The position numbers and the translations under genes were made by a program. Positions 7,496-15,566 of a stretch of DNA of 33,171 bases are shown here, piece by piece (position 1 is the first letter of the stretch; each line of letters starts with the position of its first letter). The notes under the pieces were generated by a model that worked only from the letters and a program-made list of their open reading frames with translations, was not told where the DNA came from and searched no databases. The stretch is taken from positions 1-33,171 of the forward strand of contig NZ_VMOA01000057.1 in assembly GCF_020662345.1 (NCBI RefSeq). The letters are read 5' to 3'. The stretch comes from Methylobacterium sp. W2 (GTDB lineage: Bacteria; Pseudomonadota; Alphaproteobacteria; Rhizobiales; Beijerinckiaceae).

Positions 7496-10155
7496 CAGGT
7501 CACCGGAGCAAGAGAGCAGGCCCAGGCCAGTAGGCCTTTGGTGGTATCGCCGGCGTAGGAGATAGTCGTGCCCCCGGTGCTGAGGTTGAGACGACTCTCT
7601 ACGGCCATGGCGCCGGTCGTGCCGGCGGAGGCTGATGTGTTGGCGGTCAGGATCAGCAGGTAGAAATCAGGGGAGACTTTCTGAATTGTCGCCGTCGCGC
7701 CGCTAAAGGTCGTGCCGCTCGGATTACCTATGCTAATGGTCCCGGCAGTAAGATCGAACGTTGCCCGGATGTAATCGCCAGAGCCCGTACCGCCGCTGTT
7801 GATGAGGTCGATGCGACCCGCCGAGCGGCCGGCGGCCTTCAGACCCCAGATCGCGCGGAGCTTGCTGCCTGAGGTCAGCCCCGTCGCCTTGTAGGCCACC
7901 GTGTGGGTGGTCGCAGTCCCGGTCGCCGTCTCGGGCAGGAAAGTCGCCTGAGCGCCGTCCGGCCCCGTTCCCTGCGCCACCGGCTGGCCGATGCCGGTCT
8001 TGATCCAGACCGCGTTGCTCAGGTCGTTCGGAAACTGCGTGACGTTGCCCGGCTGCGATGCCGCCACGATCACTTTCGGGCCGGCCGCGGCACTCGCGAC
8101 ATCCGACCCGTTCAGAGACTTGATGCCATAGGTGTAGACGCCGACATCAACGGGCGTGGTCGTAGTGTCGGACTGGTTCGGCCCTTCCGCCAGAACCGGC
8201 GGGAGAGCCACGACATCGGCAAGGGTTTTTCCATACCCGACCGCCTGAAAGACCTGGATGCCGCGTGCGTTGCCGGAACTGGACTGCTTGAACGAGTGGG
8301 TGACGACGTTGCCGTTGATCGTCGCGGACGTGTAGGTCGGCACGGCTGGCGCCGTCGCGTCGGCCGTCACTGCAAGCGTTGCCGTGTCGCTCCAATCGGA
8401 AAACTTGCCGCCGATCCGGAAGCGGACGCGAAAGGTAAAGGACTGCGTGTCGGTCAGCGGGCCGGCTTCGGCGGACAGGCTGTCGGCACGAATGCCGATC
8501 TGCCGATATTCTGTGTCAGGGGAGCCCGTGAGCTTGACCTGAGCCTCAGGGATCACGTCGGCACGGCTCGACGCCAGCCATGTGACCACGGCCCAGACGC
8601 CCACCGTTCCATTGCCGATCGCTCGGCGCTCCGCGCGGATGCTGACGATCGGCTTAGCGATCACGTCGATGCTTTGGATGGCCGTGGGCGCCGTCGGGCG
8701 CGGCGGCTCCTCGGTTGCCGGATCCCACTGGTAGGTCGACGGCCGGACAGACGCGAAGCCGACGTCGCAGCCGGAAAGCTCGCCGCGGATGGAGAACGAT
8801 GACAGCCGGCAAGGCGCATCGATCAGCGGCCCAATCTCCGGCACCGGATCGAAGGTGACCTGTGCCGTTTCTTGGTCGAGGGCGTCGAGGACGGAAAAGT
8901 CGGTCCCGAGCGTGCCCTTCCAATCCGGGTTGTCGTTGTCGAAGCGGATCTTCGCGAGGCGCGCGGCCTGCGTCCAACTCGGGACCATGACCAAGTCCAA
9001 GCCGGTATCGAGTTGCCCGACACGGGCCTGCGATGCTTCGTCCTTGCGTGAGAGGAGCTCGGTCGGGCCGTAGAAATTATCTGGGTCCGTGTAGGACACG
9101 CTCATCCGGTTATAGGCGTCGAGCTTGTCTACGCCGTCGGTCACCGATGCAGTGACGATGTTCTTGGTGGAGATGTTGACGAGGGGAGCCACATACTTGC
9201 CCCCGCGGATGCCGATCAGACCGGACGGCCGGCGCACAAGCTGCGCATCGCAGGTGTCGCACATGCGAGCGAGGACGTTCTTCGGAGCCTCTAGCAGGCT
9301 GTAGGTGCCGCCGATCCGGTAGCGCGGCTCAAGCGTCCCATCCTTGCGCGCCACGGCCTCGGCGCACTCGGCGCGAAAGGCCTCGAACGAGGGCACGTCC
9401 ATGCGCGAGCGGGCGAACCGCATCCCGTCACGGTGGCGCAGGTAGTCGAGGATGCACAGGGCCGGGCTTTCGGAAAAAGCCCAGGTTGCGTCGTTGTCAG
9501 GATCTTGAGCCGAATTGCTCGTATCCCAGACGCGGGCGCCTCGAACGACGAAACGGAGAACCGTCGCGTACCCCTGCGGATAGATGATCGACACCTCTTC
9601 CTTTTTCACACCGAGGAAGAGGCATGCGACGTAAGCGATACCGTTTAGCTGATGCGCCGCGGTCCACATCTCCGGATATGCAAGCCTGATGATGCCGGAG
9701 GCCGCCTGGTTCTTATCTCCGAGCTTCGCCTCGAACTGGATGCGCTGGAAGTATGGGTAATCAATCGTGGCGCCGCCGGCTTCACCTTCGCTTGTCGAGA
9801 TGTGCCTGTCCCCGATCCAGTATTGCTCGATGCCGTCAATGCGATCGGTGGCAATCATGATGATCTGATAGAGGTTGTTGTTTCGAGCGTCCCAGAACGC
9901 CCGCTTGCCGCCCACCATCGCGCGGCCGTAGATCCGGATGCGCGCACCCATCGCCTCGTTGAGCGTGGCCTGCTGCGCCTGATCCCGCTGCTTGGGCGCG
10001 GTGAGCGCGCTGATGAGAAGCTGACCACCCAGCGATGCTCCCAGGATCGCCGCGCTGCCGACGGCGGTGGCCGCCGCAGCGCTGGCACCAGCGGCAGCGG
10101 TAACGCCAGCCTCCGCCAGCGCACTCAGGATGGCGAAACCGATCGTCTCCGCCAT
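7495..10155 (-). CDS. tail tip / host-specificity protein, J-like (baseplate hub)
   Basis: An 886-residue hub protein of the type that forms the siphophage tail tip. The first 60 residues form Ala/Gly-rich hydrophobic helices (FAILSALAEAGVTAAAGASA and the following 25 residues), a common feature of J/hub proteins near the tape measure. Residues of about 65-460 carry the hub core: GARIRIYGRAMVGGKRAFW, IGDRHISTSEGEAG, an AYPEMW/AYVACLFLG segment and CDTCDAQLVRRPSGLIGIRG. Later regions look like fibronectin-III-type beta domains (VWAVVTWLASSRADVIPEAQ; SFTFRVRFRIGGKFSDWSDT) and a C-terminal beta domain with AGDTTKGLLAWACSLAPVT. The start is ATG 10155, where the upstream stop overlaps by one base (TGATG). 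The open frame extends to 10491, but that extension is Arg/Pro-rich nonsense inside the upstream gene. Confidence 0.88.
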   Translation of the reverse strand: MAETIGFAILSALAEAGVTAAAGASAAAATAVGSAAILGASLGGQLLISALTAPKQRDQAQQATLNEAMGARIRIYGRAMVGGKRAFWDARNNNLYQIIMIATDRIDGIEQYWIGDRHISTSEGEAGGATIDYPYFQRIQFEAKLGDKNQAASGIIRLAYPEMWTAAHQLNGIAYVACLFLGVKKEEVSIIYPQGYATVLRFVVRGARVWDTSNSAQDPDNDATWAFSESPALCILDYLRHRDGMRFARSRMDVPSFEAFRAECAEAVARKDGTLEPRYRIGGTYSLLEAPKNVLARMCDTCDAQLVRRPSGLIGIRGGKYVAPLVNISTKNIVTASVTDGVDKLDAYNRMSVSYTDPDNFYGPTELLSRKDEASQARVGQLDTGLDLVMVPSWTQAARLAKIRFDNDNPDWKGTLGTDFSVLDALDQETAQVTFDPVPEIGPLIDAPCRLSSFSIRGELSGCDVGFASVRPSTYQWDPATEEPPRPTAPTAIQSIDVIAKPIVSIRAERRAIGNGTVGVWAVVTWLASSRADVIPEAQVKLTGSPDTEYRQIGIRADSLSAEAGPLTDTQSFTFRVRFRIGGKFSDWSDTATLAVTADATAPAVPTYTSATINGNVVTHSFKQSSSGNARGIQVFQAVGYGKTLADVVALPPVLAEGPNQSDTTTTPVDVGVYTYGIKSLNGSDVASAAAGPKVIVAASQPGNVTQFPNDLSNAVWIKTGIGQPVAQGTGPDGAQATFLPETATGTATTHTVAYKATGLTSGSKLRAIWGLKAAGRSAGRIDLINSGGTGSGDYIRATFDLTAGTISIGNPSGTTFSGATATIQKVSPDFYLLILTANTSASAGTTGAMAVESRLNLSTGGTTISYAGDTTKGLLAWACSLAPVT

Positions 10156-10556
10156 CAGACAGACCACGCCATGAGAGGGGCGGCCGAGCCGAACAGGACG
10201 CCGTCGCGAGTTTTCCAGGCCCAACCAGAGCCGGAGCAATTCAGCATCAGGAATGCACCAATCCGGGTTTCGATGACGCCGACATCGCCGGGGGCGGGGT
10301 CGGCAGTTCGAGCCAGCCCGGCCGTGACGGCGAGGCTGGCGGCAAGGGCTGGCAGGCCGCCCTCGCGCTTGAGGAGCCGGGCGCAGGACAGGGCGTCGTG
10401 ATAGGTGCCGCGCAGGTGCGCTGCAGGATCGATCCCGACCTCGCCGGCGATCCAGTCGCAGGGCCAGAGCGAGCAATCGCACCGCCCCCATACGAAGGGA
10501 GAAGCGGCGCCAATGGTCAGATGCTGACGGAGTCGCACCAGTCGTCCAGCGTTCAC
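10155..10556 (-). CDS. tail assembly protein, NlpC/P60-like DUF6950 type
   Basis: A 133-residue protein in the standard slot between the distal tail protein and the J-like hub, where many alphaproteobacterial phages and GTAs carry an NlpC/P60-like peptidase. FVWGRCDCSLWPCDWIAG (residues 22-39) resembles the 'WGxxDC' start of that fold, with a Cys in the nucleophile position, and APGDVGVIE resembles the family's PGD strand. I do not see the usual catalytic histidine at the expected place (GVIETRIGAFL), so hydrolase activity is doubtful, as in DUF6950 members. It overlaps the upstream gene by ATGA (4 bp) and the hub gene by 1 bp, which indicates coupled translation. Confidence 0.75.
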   Translation of the reverse strand: MNAGRLVRLRQHLTIGAASPFVWGRCDCSLWPCDWIAGEVGIDPAAHLRGTYHDALSCARLLKREGGLPALAASLAVTAGLARTADPAPGDVGVIETRIGAFLMLNCSGSGWAWKTRDGVLFGSAAPLMAWSV

Positions 10557-11119
10557 GCGGGCCAGTAGATCGTCTTGCCGGGAAGGCTCGCTACCTGCTC
10601 AAGCCCGCGGTCGCCAGGGAACCGGGCGTTCTGATCCGTGTCGGTCAGGTAGCCGTAGGGTGCCTTAGAACGGTTCGCCCAAGGGCACTCAGCCGACAGG
10701 CTGACATTGAAGACGCCGTTGCCTTTGGCCTCGTACTTCATCTGGTCCATCTCGCCCTGCCAGATGACGGCCGGCTGATCGAGCAGCGCCCAGGTATCGG
10801 TGAAGAACTGGATGTAGACCCAAACGTCACGGCCCTTGACCAGGGTGCGCTGGCTCCGCGCGAGCGCCGCCGTGCGCGCATTCGTTCCGGCGAGCGTGAA
10901 GGTGGCAACGGGGGCCGTGGTCCCCACCGGGCTATCGAGGCCGGCGATCTTGCCCATGCCCTCGGATCCGCGCCAGACGTTGCCGTCGAGCGTCCGCAGC
11001 GATCCCGTGCCCAACCAAAAGCGGCCGGGATCGTCGCGAAAATCGAAGAACACCAGGAGCGCGGCACGGATGACATCGCCGCGCAGGGCCGCCGCGCGGG
11101 TCGCATCGAAATAACCCAA
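10553..11119 (-). CDS. distal tail / hub-adjacent protein (DUF2163-like position)
   Basis: A 188-residue protein directly downstream of the tape measure gene. In GTA-type and related siphophage clusters the order is tape measure, one or two baseplate-ring proteins, NlpC/P60 protein, hub; this gene occupies the ring-protein slot. FFDFRDDPGRFWLGTGSLRT near residue 24 and a C-terminal TDTDQNARFPGDRGLEQV are reminiscent of minor tail proteins with a DUF2163-like ending, but I cannot confirm the family by eye. It has no signal peptide or membrane segment. Its stop overlaps the next start by 4 bp. Confidence 0.7.
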   Translation of the reverse strand: MGYFDATRAAALRGDVIRAALLVFFDFRDDPGRFWLGTGSLRTLDGNVWRGSEGMGKIAGLDSPVGTTAPVATFTLAGTNARTAALARSQRTLVKGRDVWVYIQFFTDTWALLDQPAVIWQGEMDQMKYEAKGNGVFNVSLSAECPWANRSKAPYGYLTDTDQNARFPGDRGLEQVASLPGKTIYWPA

Positions 11120-11122
11120 GGG

Positions 11123-13327
11123 TTAAGCCCCCGCTCGCCGCTGGATGTCTCGCACCTTGGCCGGGAGAGCCCGGTCATGATCTTCGAGGAGCAGACGGAT
11201 TTCTTGGATCGAAGCGCCGGGCTGCGTGATGCTGAGCATGGTCCCGCCGATGGTGATGGGGCCAGACATCGGAGCCGGCTTTTGAGCGGGCGCCGCCGGC
11301 ATGACCGGAACGACCTTTAGGACCGACGGGGAGGCTGGGCTCGGAACCGATCCACCAGCGGCGACGTAGCCACCGGCCGCGTAGCCCTGCGTCGCACGGC
11401 GCATGCGCTCGACGTTCCGGACGCCACCGTTCCTACGGATATCGTCCTGGCTGAAAACGATCTCGCCCTTATGGACGATGCCGCCCGGCTCGTGCTTCCC
11501 GCCAGGGCCGGTGTAGCCGCCAGTATCAAACAGCCAGGAAGCATCGGACCCGACGCTCAGATCCGGGCTGCCAGAGCCGAGACTGGCACCGCCACCGAGG
11601 AGGCTGCTGAACACGCTGCCGAGGAGCCCGCTTCCACCGGCCCCGCCGCTTTTGCCGAACAGGCTGTCGATCAGGCCCTGTTCGCCCACCTCGATCAGCT
11701 TATCGAGGAAACGGCTGGCGGCGTTCGTGAGGAGCTGCATCCCGCTCACGCCAGCGCGGATGTCGGAGACGATGCCGCGCAGGACGGTCCCGCCCATGTC
11801 GCGGATCATCGCCTGCTGCTCGCGGACCTCCTCCAGCCGATCGCGGTATTCGGCGGTGGCTGCTGACGTCTCCTTGATCCGGGCGATTTCAGCTTCGGAC
11901 AGGGTGAGGTTGTTCTGCTTCGCCAGTTCCTCGGCGCGGGCGAGGTTGATGGCCGTCGTGCGCTCGGCATTCGACTTGCCGGAGGCCTCGGCCTCGGCCT
12001 TCAGCGACGCCGTCGTGCGCTCCAGGCTGTTGATGTAGGTCTCGACCTGGTTGAGGGTTTCGGTCGGAGTCGTGCTCGTCGGCGTCTTCGTTTTCGGCGC
12101 CGTGATGATCGGCTTGGTGGTGTCTTTCTGAAAGGGCGCGAGCATATCGCGCGAAGCCCGCTGCGCCTGGTCGATCAGCGTCCGGTTGCCGAGATTGCCA
12201 CGCAGCTTGTTGAGCGCGTTGTTCATGTCGGCGTCGCTGGTCGGATTGACCGTCTCGGTCCTTCCGATGTCCTTCTGCAAGCCAGACTTGGGCATATCCT
12301 CTTCACGGAAAACGTCGCGACCGAGGATGGCCGGCTCGGTGTTCCGCATCTGCTCGGCATATTCGCGAGCCTGCTTAAGGATGCTGACGGCGGCCCGAGC
12401 GCCGCCGGCCATCAGCTCCTTCCAGGCGATCGCATCCTCGCGCAGCCCCATGCCGGCGCGGGCGAGCTCGGTGTTGAATTCGCGACCAGCTGCGTCGAGC
12501 GTCGCCTGCGCCTCATCGAGACGACGCTTCAACTCTTGAGCGCGGGTGATCTCTTCCGGCTTGAGCAGGACGAGATCGGGGTTCTTCACGTCGTTGATCG
12601 ACTTCTTGAACTTGTCGATGTCGAGGGTGCCAGCGCGGATACGGTCGACGAGCTCAGGCGGGAAAATCTTCGAAGCGAGGTCGAGGGCGGCGAGGTCCGC
12701 CCCCTTCGCCTGGAGCTCCGTGACGATGTCGAGGGCCGCCCGATACTGCGCCTCAAGCCCGCTCGCGCCTGTGAACTGGTTCACCTGATCGGACGTGACG
12801 TTGCCGGCGCCCATCTGCTGGCGAAGTCGTGCCTCGAAGGCGCTGCTGTTGCGCGCGTCGGTGCCGCCCTCTCCCTGTTTCACGGTGAAGGCGGCCTTCG
12901 CCATGTCGAGCGACTTGGTGAGGTCGTCAACGTCCACCTTTAGAGACCGAGCCTGCGCCTGGTAGGTCTGAAGGAACGTGGTCGAGATGCCGAGCCGCGC
13001 CGCGTCCTCTCCTATCTTGGCCATGCCGTCGAGGGCTTCACCCGCTGCCCGTGCCGCCGCAGCCATGCCTTCGAGGACGAGGCTGGCGACCTGGAACGCG
13101 ACGAAGCCTGCCACGGCCAGTTTTGCAGCGGTGGTGATGGTGTTCAGCGCGCCGGGGATCTTGTTGACGGCGGTGATGCCGGCGAAGGCCACATCAATCC
13201 CCTTGGCCGCGCTCTGGAAATTTCCGAGCATATCGGCCGACCGCTTTGCCGCGATATCGCGCACGCGGCTCATGGCAGAGTCGAAGGCCGTTATGTTGGC
13301 GCCGATGGGGAAGTTGAGGCCTGCCAC
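11123..13327 (-). CDS. tail tape measure protein
   Basis: A 734-residue protein, the longest coiled-coil protein of the tail, which sets tail length and is ejected with the DNA. The N-terminus (FPIGANITAFDSAMSRVRDI) is typical. A long hydrophobic Ala-rich segment lies at about residues 60-95 (TITTAAKLAVAGFVAFQVAS and following). Residues 100-530 are largely helical with heptad-like Glu/Lys/Ala patterns. The C-terminal GGIVHKGEIVFSQDDIRRNG motif near residue 640 is a hallmark of lambda-type tape measures. The start codon is GTG at 13327, overlapping the TAG stop of the upstream gene by one base. No interruption is seen. Family tail lengths run near 1.5 angstrom per residue, so a tail of roughly 100 nm would be expected. 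Confidence 0.92.
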   Translation of the reverse strand: MAGLNFPIGANITAFDSAMSRVRDIAAKRSADMLGNFQSAAKGIDVAFAGITAVNKIPGALNTITTAAKLAVAGFVAFQVASLVLEGMAAAARAAGEALDGMAKIGEDAARLGISTTFLQTYQAQARSLKVDVDDLTKSLDMAKAAFTVKQGEGGTDARNSSAFEARLRQQMGAGNVTSDQVNQFTGASGLEAQYRAALDIVTELQAKGADLAALDLASKIFPPELVDRIRAGTLDIDKFKKSINDVKNPDLVLLKPEEITRAQELKRRLDEAQATLDAAGREFNTELARAGMGLREDAIAWKELMAGGARAAVSILKQAREYAEQMRNTEPAILGRDVFREEDMPKSGLQKDIGRTETVNPTSDADMNNALNKLRGNLGNRTLIDQAQRASRDMLAPFQKDTTKPIITAPKTKTPTSTTPTETLNQVETYINSLERTTASLKAEAEASGKSNAERTTAINLARAEELAKQNNLTLSEAEIARIKETSAATAEYRDRLEEVREQQAMIRDMGGTVLRGIVSDIRAGVSGMQLLTNAASRFLDKLIEVGEQGLIDSLFGKSGGAGGSGLLGSVFSSLLGGGASLGSGSPDLSVGSDASWLFDTGGYTGPGGKHEPGGIVHKGEIVFSQDDIRRNGGVRNVERMRRATQGYAAGGYVAAGGSVPSPASPSVLKVVPVMPAAPAQKPAPMSGPITIGGTMLSITQPGASIQEIRLLLEDHDRALPAKVRDIQRRAGA

Positions 13328-13728
13328 TACTCATCATCCCCCAGCGCGCCAGACACGGCACTGGATGCCGCGCTCTCAAGCTCGTCTGCGTGCTCATTGA
13401 TCGGCGGGAAGAAGAACGGGTGCGCCGGCTGATGCACGGTGCCGAATTCCGTCAGCACCGCTTCGTCGTAGGTGATGCCGTTGCCGGATGGCCGCTCGGT
13501 CTCCGGCGTGCCGCCTGCGCTGATGGTCACCTTCAGGTTCTTCTCGTCCCGCTCGACACGGACGCTATCTCTGAGCCCGTCGCTTTTCTCCGGCGCGCCG
13601 GCCCGGATCTCGTCGGCCACCGGCTCGGCTGCGGCCTCCAAGGCATCGACGATACGGCTCCGCAGGCGAGCCTTACGGGTCGATGACAGGATGAGCGTCG
13701 AGAGACCCTCGAAGCCCATCGTAATCAT
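13327..13728 (-). CDS. HK97 gp10-family tail-completion protein
   Basis: A 133-residue protein of the HK97-gp10 type (PF04883), small proteins that complete the head-tail or tail-terminator ring. Matching features are an N-terminal helix ending in RSRIVDALEAAAEPVADEIR, then AGAPEKSDGLRDSVRVE, the usual 'aP.dTG.Lr.Si' stretch, and a C-terminal EFGTVHQPAHPFFFPPI, which matches the family's 'E.GT....arPFlrPA' ending closely. The start is ATG 13728, overlapping the preceding stop as ATGA. A longer reading to 13764 lies inside that gene and is rejected. The position is unusual: this family normally sits before the tail tube gene, whereas here it follows the tail chaperones and precedes the tape measure. 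Confidence 0.85.
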   Translation of the reverse strand: MITMGFEGLSTLILSSTRKARLRSRIVDALEAAAEPVADEIRAGAPEKSDGLRDSVRVERDEKNLKVTISAGGTPETERPSGNGITYDEAVLTEFGTVHQPAHPFFFPPINEHADELESAASSAVSGALGDDE

Positions 13729-14108
13729 ACGGCCGCTCGCGCGAAGGCGTCGGTCTCCGTCCACGTGGAAAGGGCCGGCTCGATGCCGAACAGATGCGCC
13801 TCAAGGATGCGGGCAACGAGCGGGGCGTAGGTGGCGGCGGGCTGAGACGACAAAGCGTCCTCAAGATCCGGAGCGACAGCCCAGGCCCGGCCAGGCGCAT
13901 CGATGCAGGCGACCGCCATAACCCGGAGCAGTTCGTCGGAGCTCCAGTCGCCGATGAGAATGCGCTGATGAAGGGCGAGCAGCGGGCCGAACCAGACGCG
14001 ATGGATCTCGGCCCAATGTGCGCCGGGCTCCAAACGGAAGGTGTAGGACTTGCCGCGCACGATGGCCTCGACGTGCGTCAGTGCGGCGGCTTCGGTTGCG
14101 TCAGGCAT
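13725..14108 (-). CDS. hypothetical tail assembly protein
   Basis: A 127-residue protein (ATG 14108, with AAGGA eleven bases upstream; ATG 14120 is an alternative adding four residues). It has an N-terminal beta segment (VRGKSYTFRLEPGAHWAEIH) followed by helices (LLALHQRILIGDWSSDELLR), an arrangement that faintly resembles the chaperone encoded just upstream, so it could be a diverged second chaperone. No family is certain. It overlaps the end of the frameshift-encoded chaperone extension (stop at 14101) and the start of the gp10-like gene by ATGA, so it is part of a tightly coupled translation unit. Confidence 0.65.
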   Translation of the reverse strand: MPDATEAAALTHVEAIVRGKSYTFRLEPGAHWAEIHRVWFGPLLALHQRILIGDWSSDELLRVMAVACIDAPGRAWAVAPDLEDALSSQPAATYAPLVARILEAHLFGIEPALSTWTETDAFARAAV

Positions 14109-14702
14109 CGAGACCGGCATCCTTCATCAGCATCTCGTCGAACTCATCGCCGCCCAACGGAGGCGGGCTGTCGTCGCCGCCCTGCGAGCGGTTCCAGCCG
14201 GCCACGGCGGCCGACAGCTGCCAGAGGCTGGCCTCGTCTACGTCTCGGCTTGACCAGCCGATGGCGCCGCCGGTGGCGTAGAAATCGGAGAAGGCGAGGC
14301 GGTCGTCATCGCCTCGGTCGTGGCCTTCTCCGTCGATCCGTTTCCCTCGACGGGATCATCCGGTTCGCCGATCAGCGACGCGATCAGGATGGCCCTCGCG
14401 AGGACGAGGCTGCCGCGGATCAACCGAGGCGGGTCGGCATACTGGCGGACGAGGCGAACGGCCTTCGCAGGCTCCACTCCACCACCGATGAGGCCGAGCC
14501 GGATGGTCTCCCTGGCGTCGTCGATCCACCAGGAACCAGCGCCCATGTCTTCGAGCAGCCGGCGAGGGCCGACCGGCTTCTCACCCGCCTCGATGCGGGC
14601 GACGTTCACGGACTGCTGAAGCATCCGCAGCTCGCCGATCGCGAGGCGGAAGCGATATTCGCCGTCCGCGAACGGGAGGGTAACGGACCCGTCTGCGCTC
14701 AC
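14101..14702 (-). CDS. tail assembly chaperone, -1 frameshift fusion (lambda gpGT analogue)
   Basis: Translation of the chaperone with a -1 shift at GGGAAAC (14346-14340) after codon 121 gives a 200-residue fusion: 121 residues of the short form plus 79 from the -1 frame, ending at TGA 14101-14103. The extension begins RIDGEGHDRGDDDRLAFSDF and continues with YATGGAIGWSSRDVDEASLW and QLSAAVAGWNRSQGG. This is a coherent, Trp-containing domain like the T domains and small chaperones of other alphaproteobacterial phages. The -1 frame has no good start codon between its upstream TGA (just before the heptamer) and this domain, which argues that it is reached by frameshifting. In lambda the T part recruits the tail tube protein to the tape measure-chaperone complex. 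Confidence 0.85.
14238..14702 (-). CDS. tail assembly chaperone, short form (GTA gp10 / TAC type)
   Basis: A 154-residue protein resembling the gene-transfer-agent family chaperone (PF11836, Phage_TAC_11). It opens with a beta hairpin (SVTLPFADGEYRFRLAIGEL), followed by RMLQQSVNVARIEAGEKP and a helical region (ARETIRLGLIGGGVEPAKAV), which is the family's 'di..ilr.gL.GgG......v' pattern. The last 30 residues are low-complexity Thr/Ser/Pro/Ala (TTASPSPISTPPAAPSAGQA), typical of a frame that has run past its functional end. It corresponds to lambda gpG: the major, non-frameshifted product that coats the tape measure protein during tail assembly. It overlaps the tail tube stop by 4 bp (ATGA). Confidence 0.85.
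   Translation of the reverse strand: MSADGSVTLPFADGEYRFRLAIGELRMLQQSVNVARIEAGEKPVGPRRLLEDMGAGSWWIDDARETIRLGLIGGGVEPAKAVRLVRQYADPPRLIRGSLVLARAILIASLIGEPDDPVEGNGSTEKATTEAMTTASPSPISTPPAAPSAGQAET
14340..14346 (-). promoter_or_regulatory. programmed -1 ribosomal frameshift site GGGAAAC
   Basis: On the coding strand the heptamer reads G GGA AAC in the zero frame (codons GAG GGA AAC, residues 119-121), an exact X XXY YYZ slippery sequence one base different from lambda's GGGAAAG. Slippage gives GGG AAA CGG and enters the open -1 frame that encodes the chaperone extension. The -1 frame is closed by TGA a few codons upstream of the site and then stays open for 79 codons. Confidence 0.88.
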
Positions 14703-15136
14703 GGGGTCACCGGGGCGATCTTGGTGACAGGGCCGTCGCTCGACAGACCGATCTCGACCTTGATGCGGTCCTTTTCCTCGGCGCCGTAGTTGAGCTTCGT
14801 CAGCTTGTAGTTGCCCTGGTAGGTCCGCGTCCCGTTGATGACGATCTGGACCGGGCGGCTATCGCCCTTCTCCAGCCAATCGTCCCACCGATCTGCGCCC
14901 GACAAGACGAGCCAGCCATTGCCGCTGACATCGGACTGCAGGGTGGAGACCTCTCGCTCCAGCCAGGCCGGCGCGTCGAGGTCGTCGCAGTCGTAGACCG
15001 CGAAATCCTTGGACTCGGCCGAGCGGTTGAAGCTCTTCGAGTTGATGCCGCATTGAGGCGCGAACACCGTCGGAGCGGCGGCGGTGCTCAGTTTGATGAG
15101 CAGCTTGGACGAAGCAAGGGTCTGCGGGCGGGCCAT
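14699..15136 (-). CDS. major tail tube protein
   Basis: A 145-residue protein directly upstream of the tail chaperones, the conserved position of the siphophage tail tube subunit. It resembles the TP901-1/GTA-type tube proteins (phage tail tube TTP family): KLLIKLSTAAAPTVFAPQCG at the N-terminus, then SFNRSAESKDFAVYDCDDLD and WLEREVSTLQSDVSGNGWLV ('sg.l.....' strand), and a C-terminal RTYQGNYKLTKLNYGAEEKD strand followed by VEIGLSSDGPVTK, the final beta strands that are shared widely in tube folds. It assembles into stacked hexamers around the tape measure. It ends with a 4-bp ATGA overlap with the chaperone. Confidence 0.87.
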   Translation of the reverse strand: MARPQTLASSKLLIKLSTAAAPTVFAPQCGINSKSFNRSAESKDFAVYDCDDLDAPAWLEREVSTLQSDVSGNGWLVLSGADRWDDWLEKGDSRPVQIVINGTRTYQGNYKLTKLNYGAEEKDRIKVEIGLSSDGPVTKIAPVTP

Positions 15137-15161
15137 GTCAGGTCTCCAGGTAGATGTGGGG

Positions 15162-15566
15162 TCAGGTCGGTTCGGTGAGAGCCCGGAAACCGATCACGGC
15201 GTGGCGGGTGTTGCCGTCTGGATCTCGAAGGAAGCGCGAGCCCGTCCACGAGATGTCGACGAGCCGGATGGTCTTGATGGTCACTTCCACGCCGTCGAGC
15301 GCCGCGCTGACCGCCGCAGCAAGTCGTTTGACCTCTGGGTAGCCGACGGCCCGCGACCAGGCGTGAAGCGTCAGGATGACGTCCGCCCCATCGTAGCAAT
15401 CGGCCCAGGCCGGCAGGGTCTGGTCCTCGCCGATGGTGACGTAGGGGAAAGCCGCCTGGGCCGGCACAGTGTCGTAAACGCGCCCGGAGATGAGCGCCGT
15501 TACCGCAGGATCGGCCTTCAGGGCGGCGACGATGGCGCCTTGTAGGTCGAGGCTCGGATCGCTCAT
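15162..15566 (-). CDS. DUF3168-family tail terminator/completion protein
   Basis: A 134-residue protein of the DUF3168 type (PF11367). LDLQGAIVAALKADPAVTAL, then ISGRVYDTVPAQAAFPYVTI and GEDQTLPAWADCYDGADVIL, are nearly diagnostic ('lv...v.gRvyd.vP....fPYv.ig'). These proteins sit between the head-tail closure protein and tail tube and probably form the tail terminator ring. The start is ATG 15566, which overlaps the stop of the upstream adaptor gene (ATGA). A longer open frame to 15677 lies inside that gene and is rejected. Confidence 0.92.
   Translation of the reverse strand: MSDPSLDLQGAIVAALKADPAVTALISGRVYDTVPAQAAFPYVTIGEDQTLPAWADCYDGADVILTLHAWSRAVGYPEVKRLAAAVSAALDGVEVTIKTIRLVDISWTGSRFLRDPDGNTRHAVIGFRALTEPT

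Noticed and set aside
7903..8802. 299-residue rightward ORF inside the tail tip gene
   Set aside because: Antisense shadow of a supported gene, Arg/Gly/Asp-rich, no recognisable domain.
10156..10491. 112-residue N-terminal extension of the J-like tail tip protein
   Set aside because: It is Arg/Pro-rich nonsense antiparallel to no signal and in another frame of the NlpC-like gene. The ATG at 10155 overlaps that gene's stop and starts the normal hydrophobic N-terminus.
13794..14789. 331-residue rightward ORF across the chaperone region
   Set aside because: Antisense to the tail chaperone genes, with no ribosome site and Arg-rich translation.
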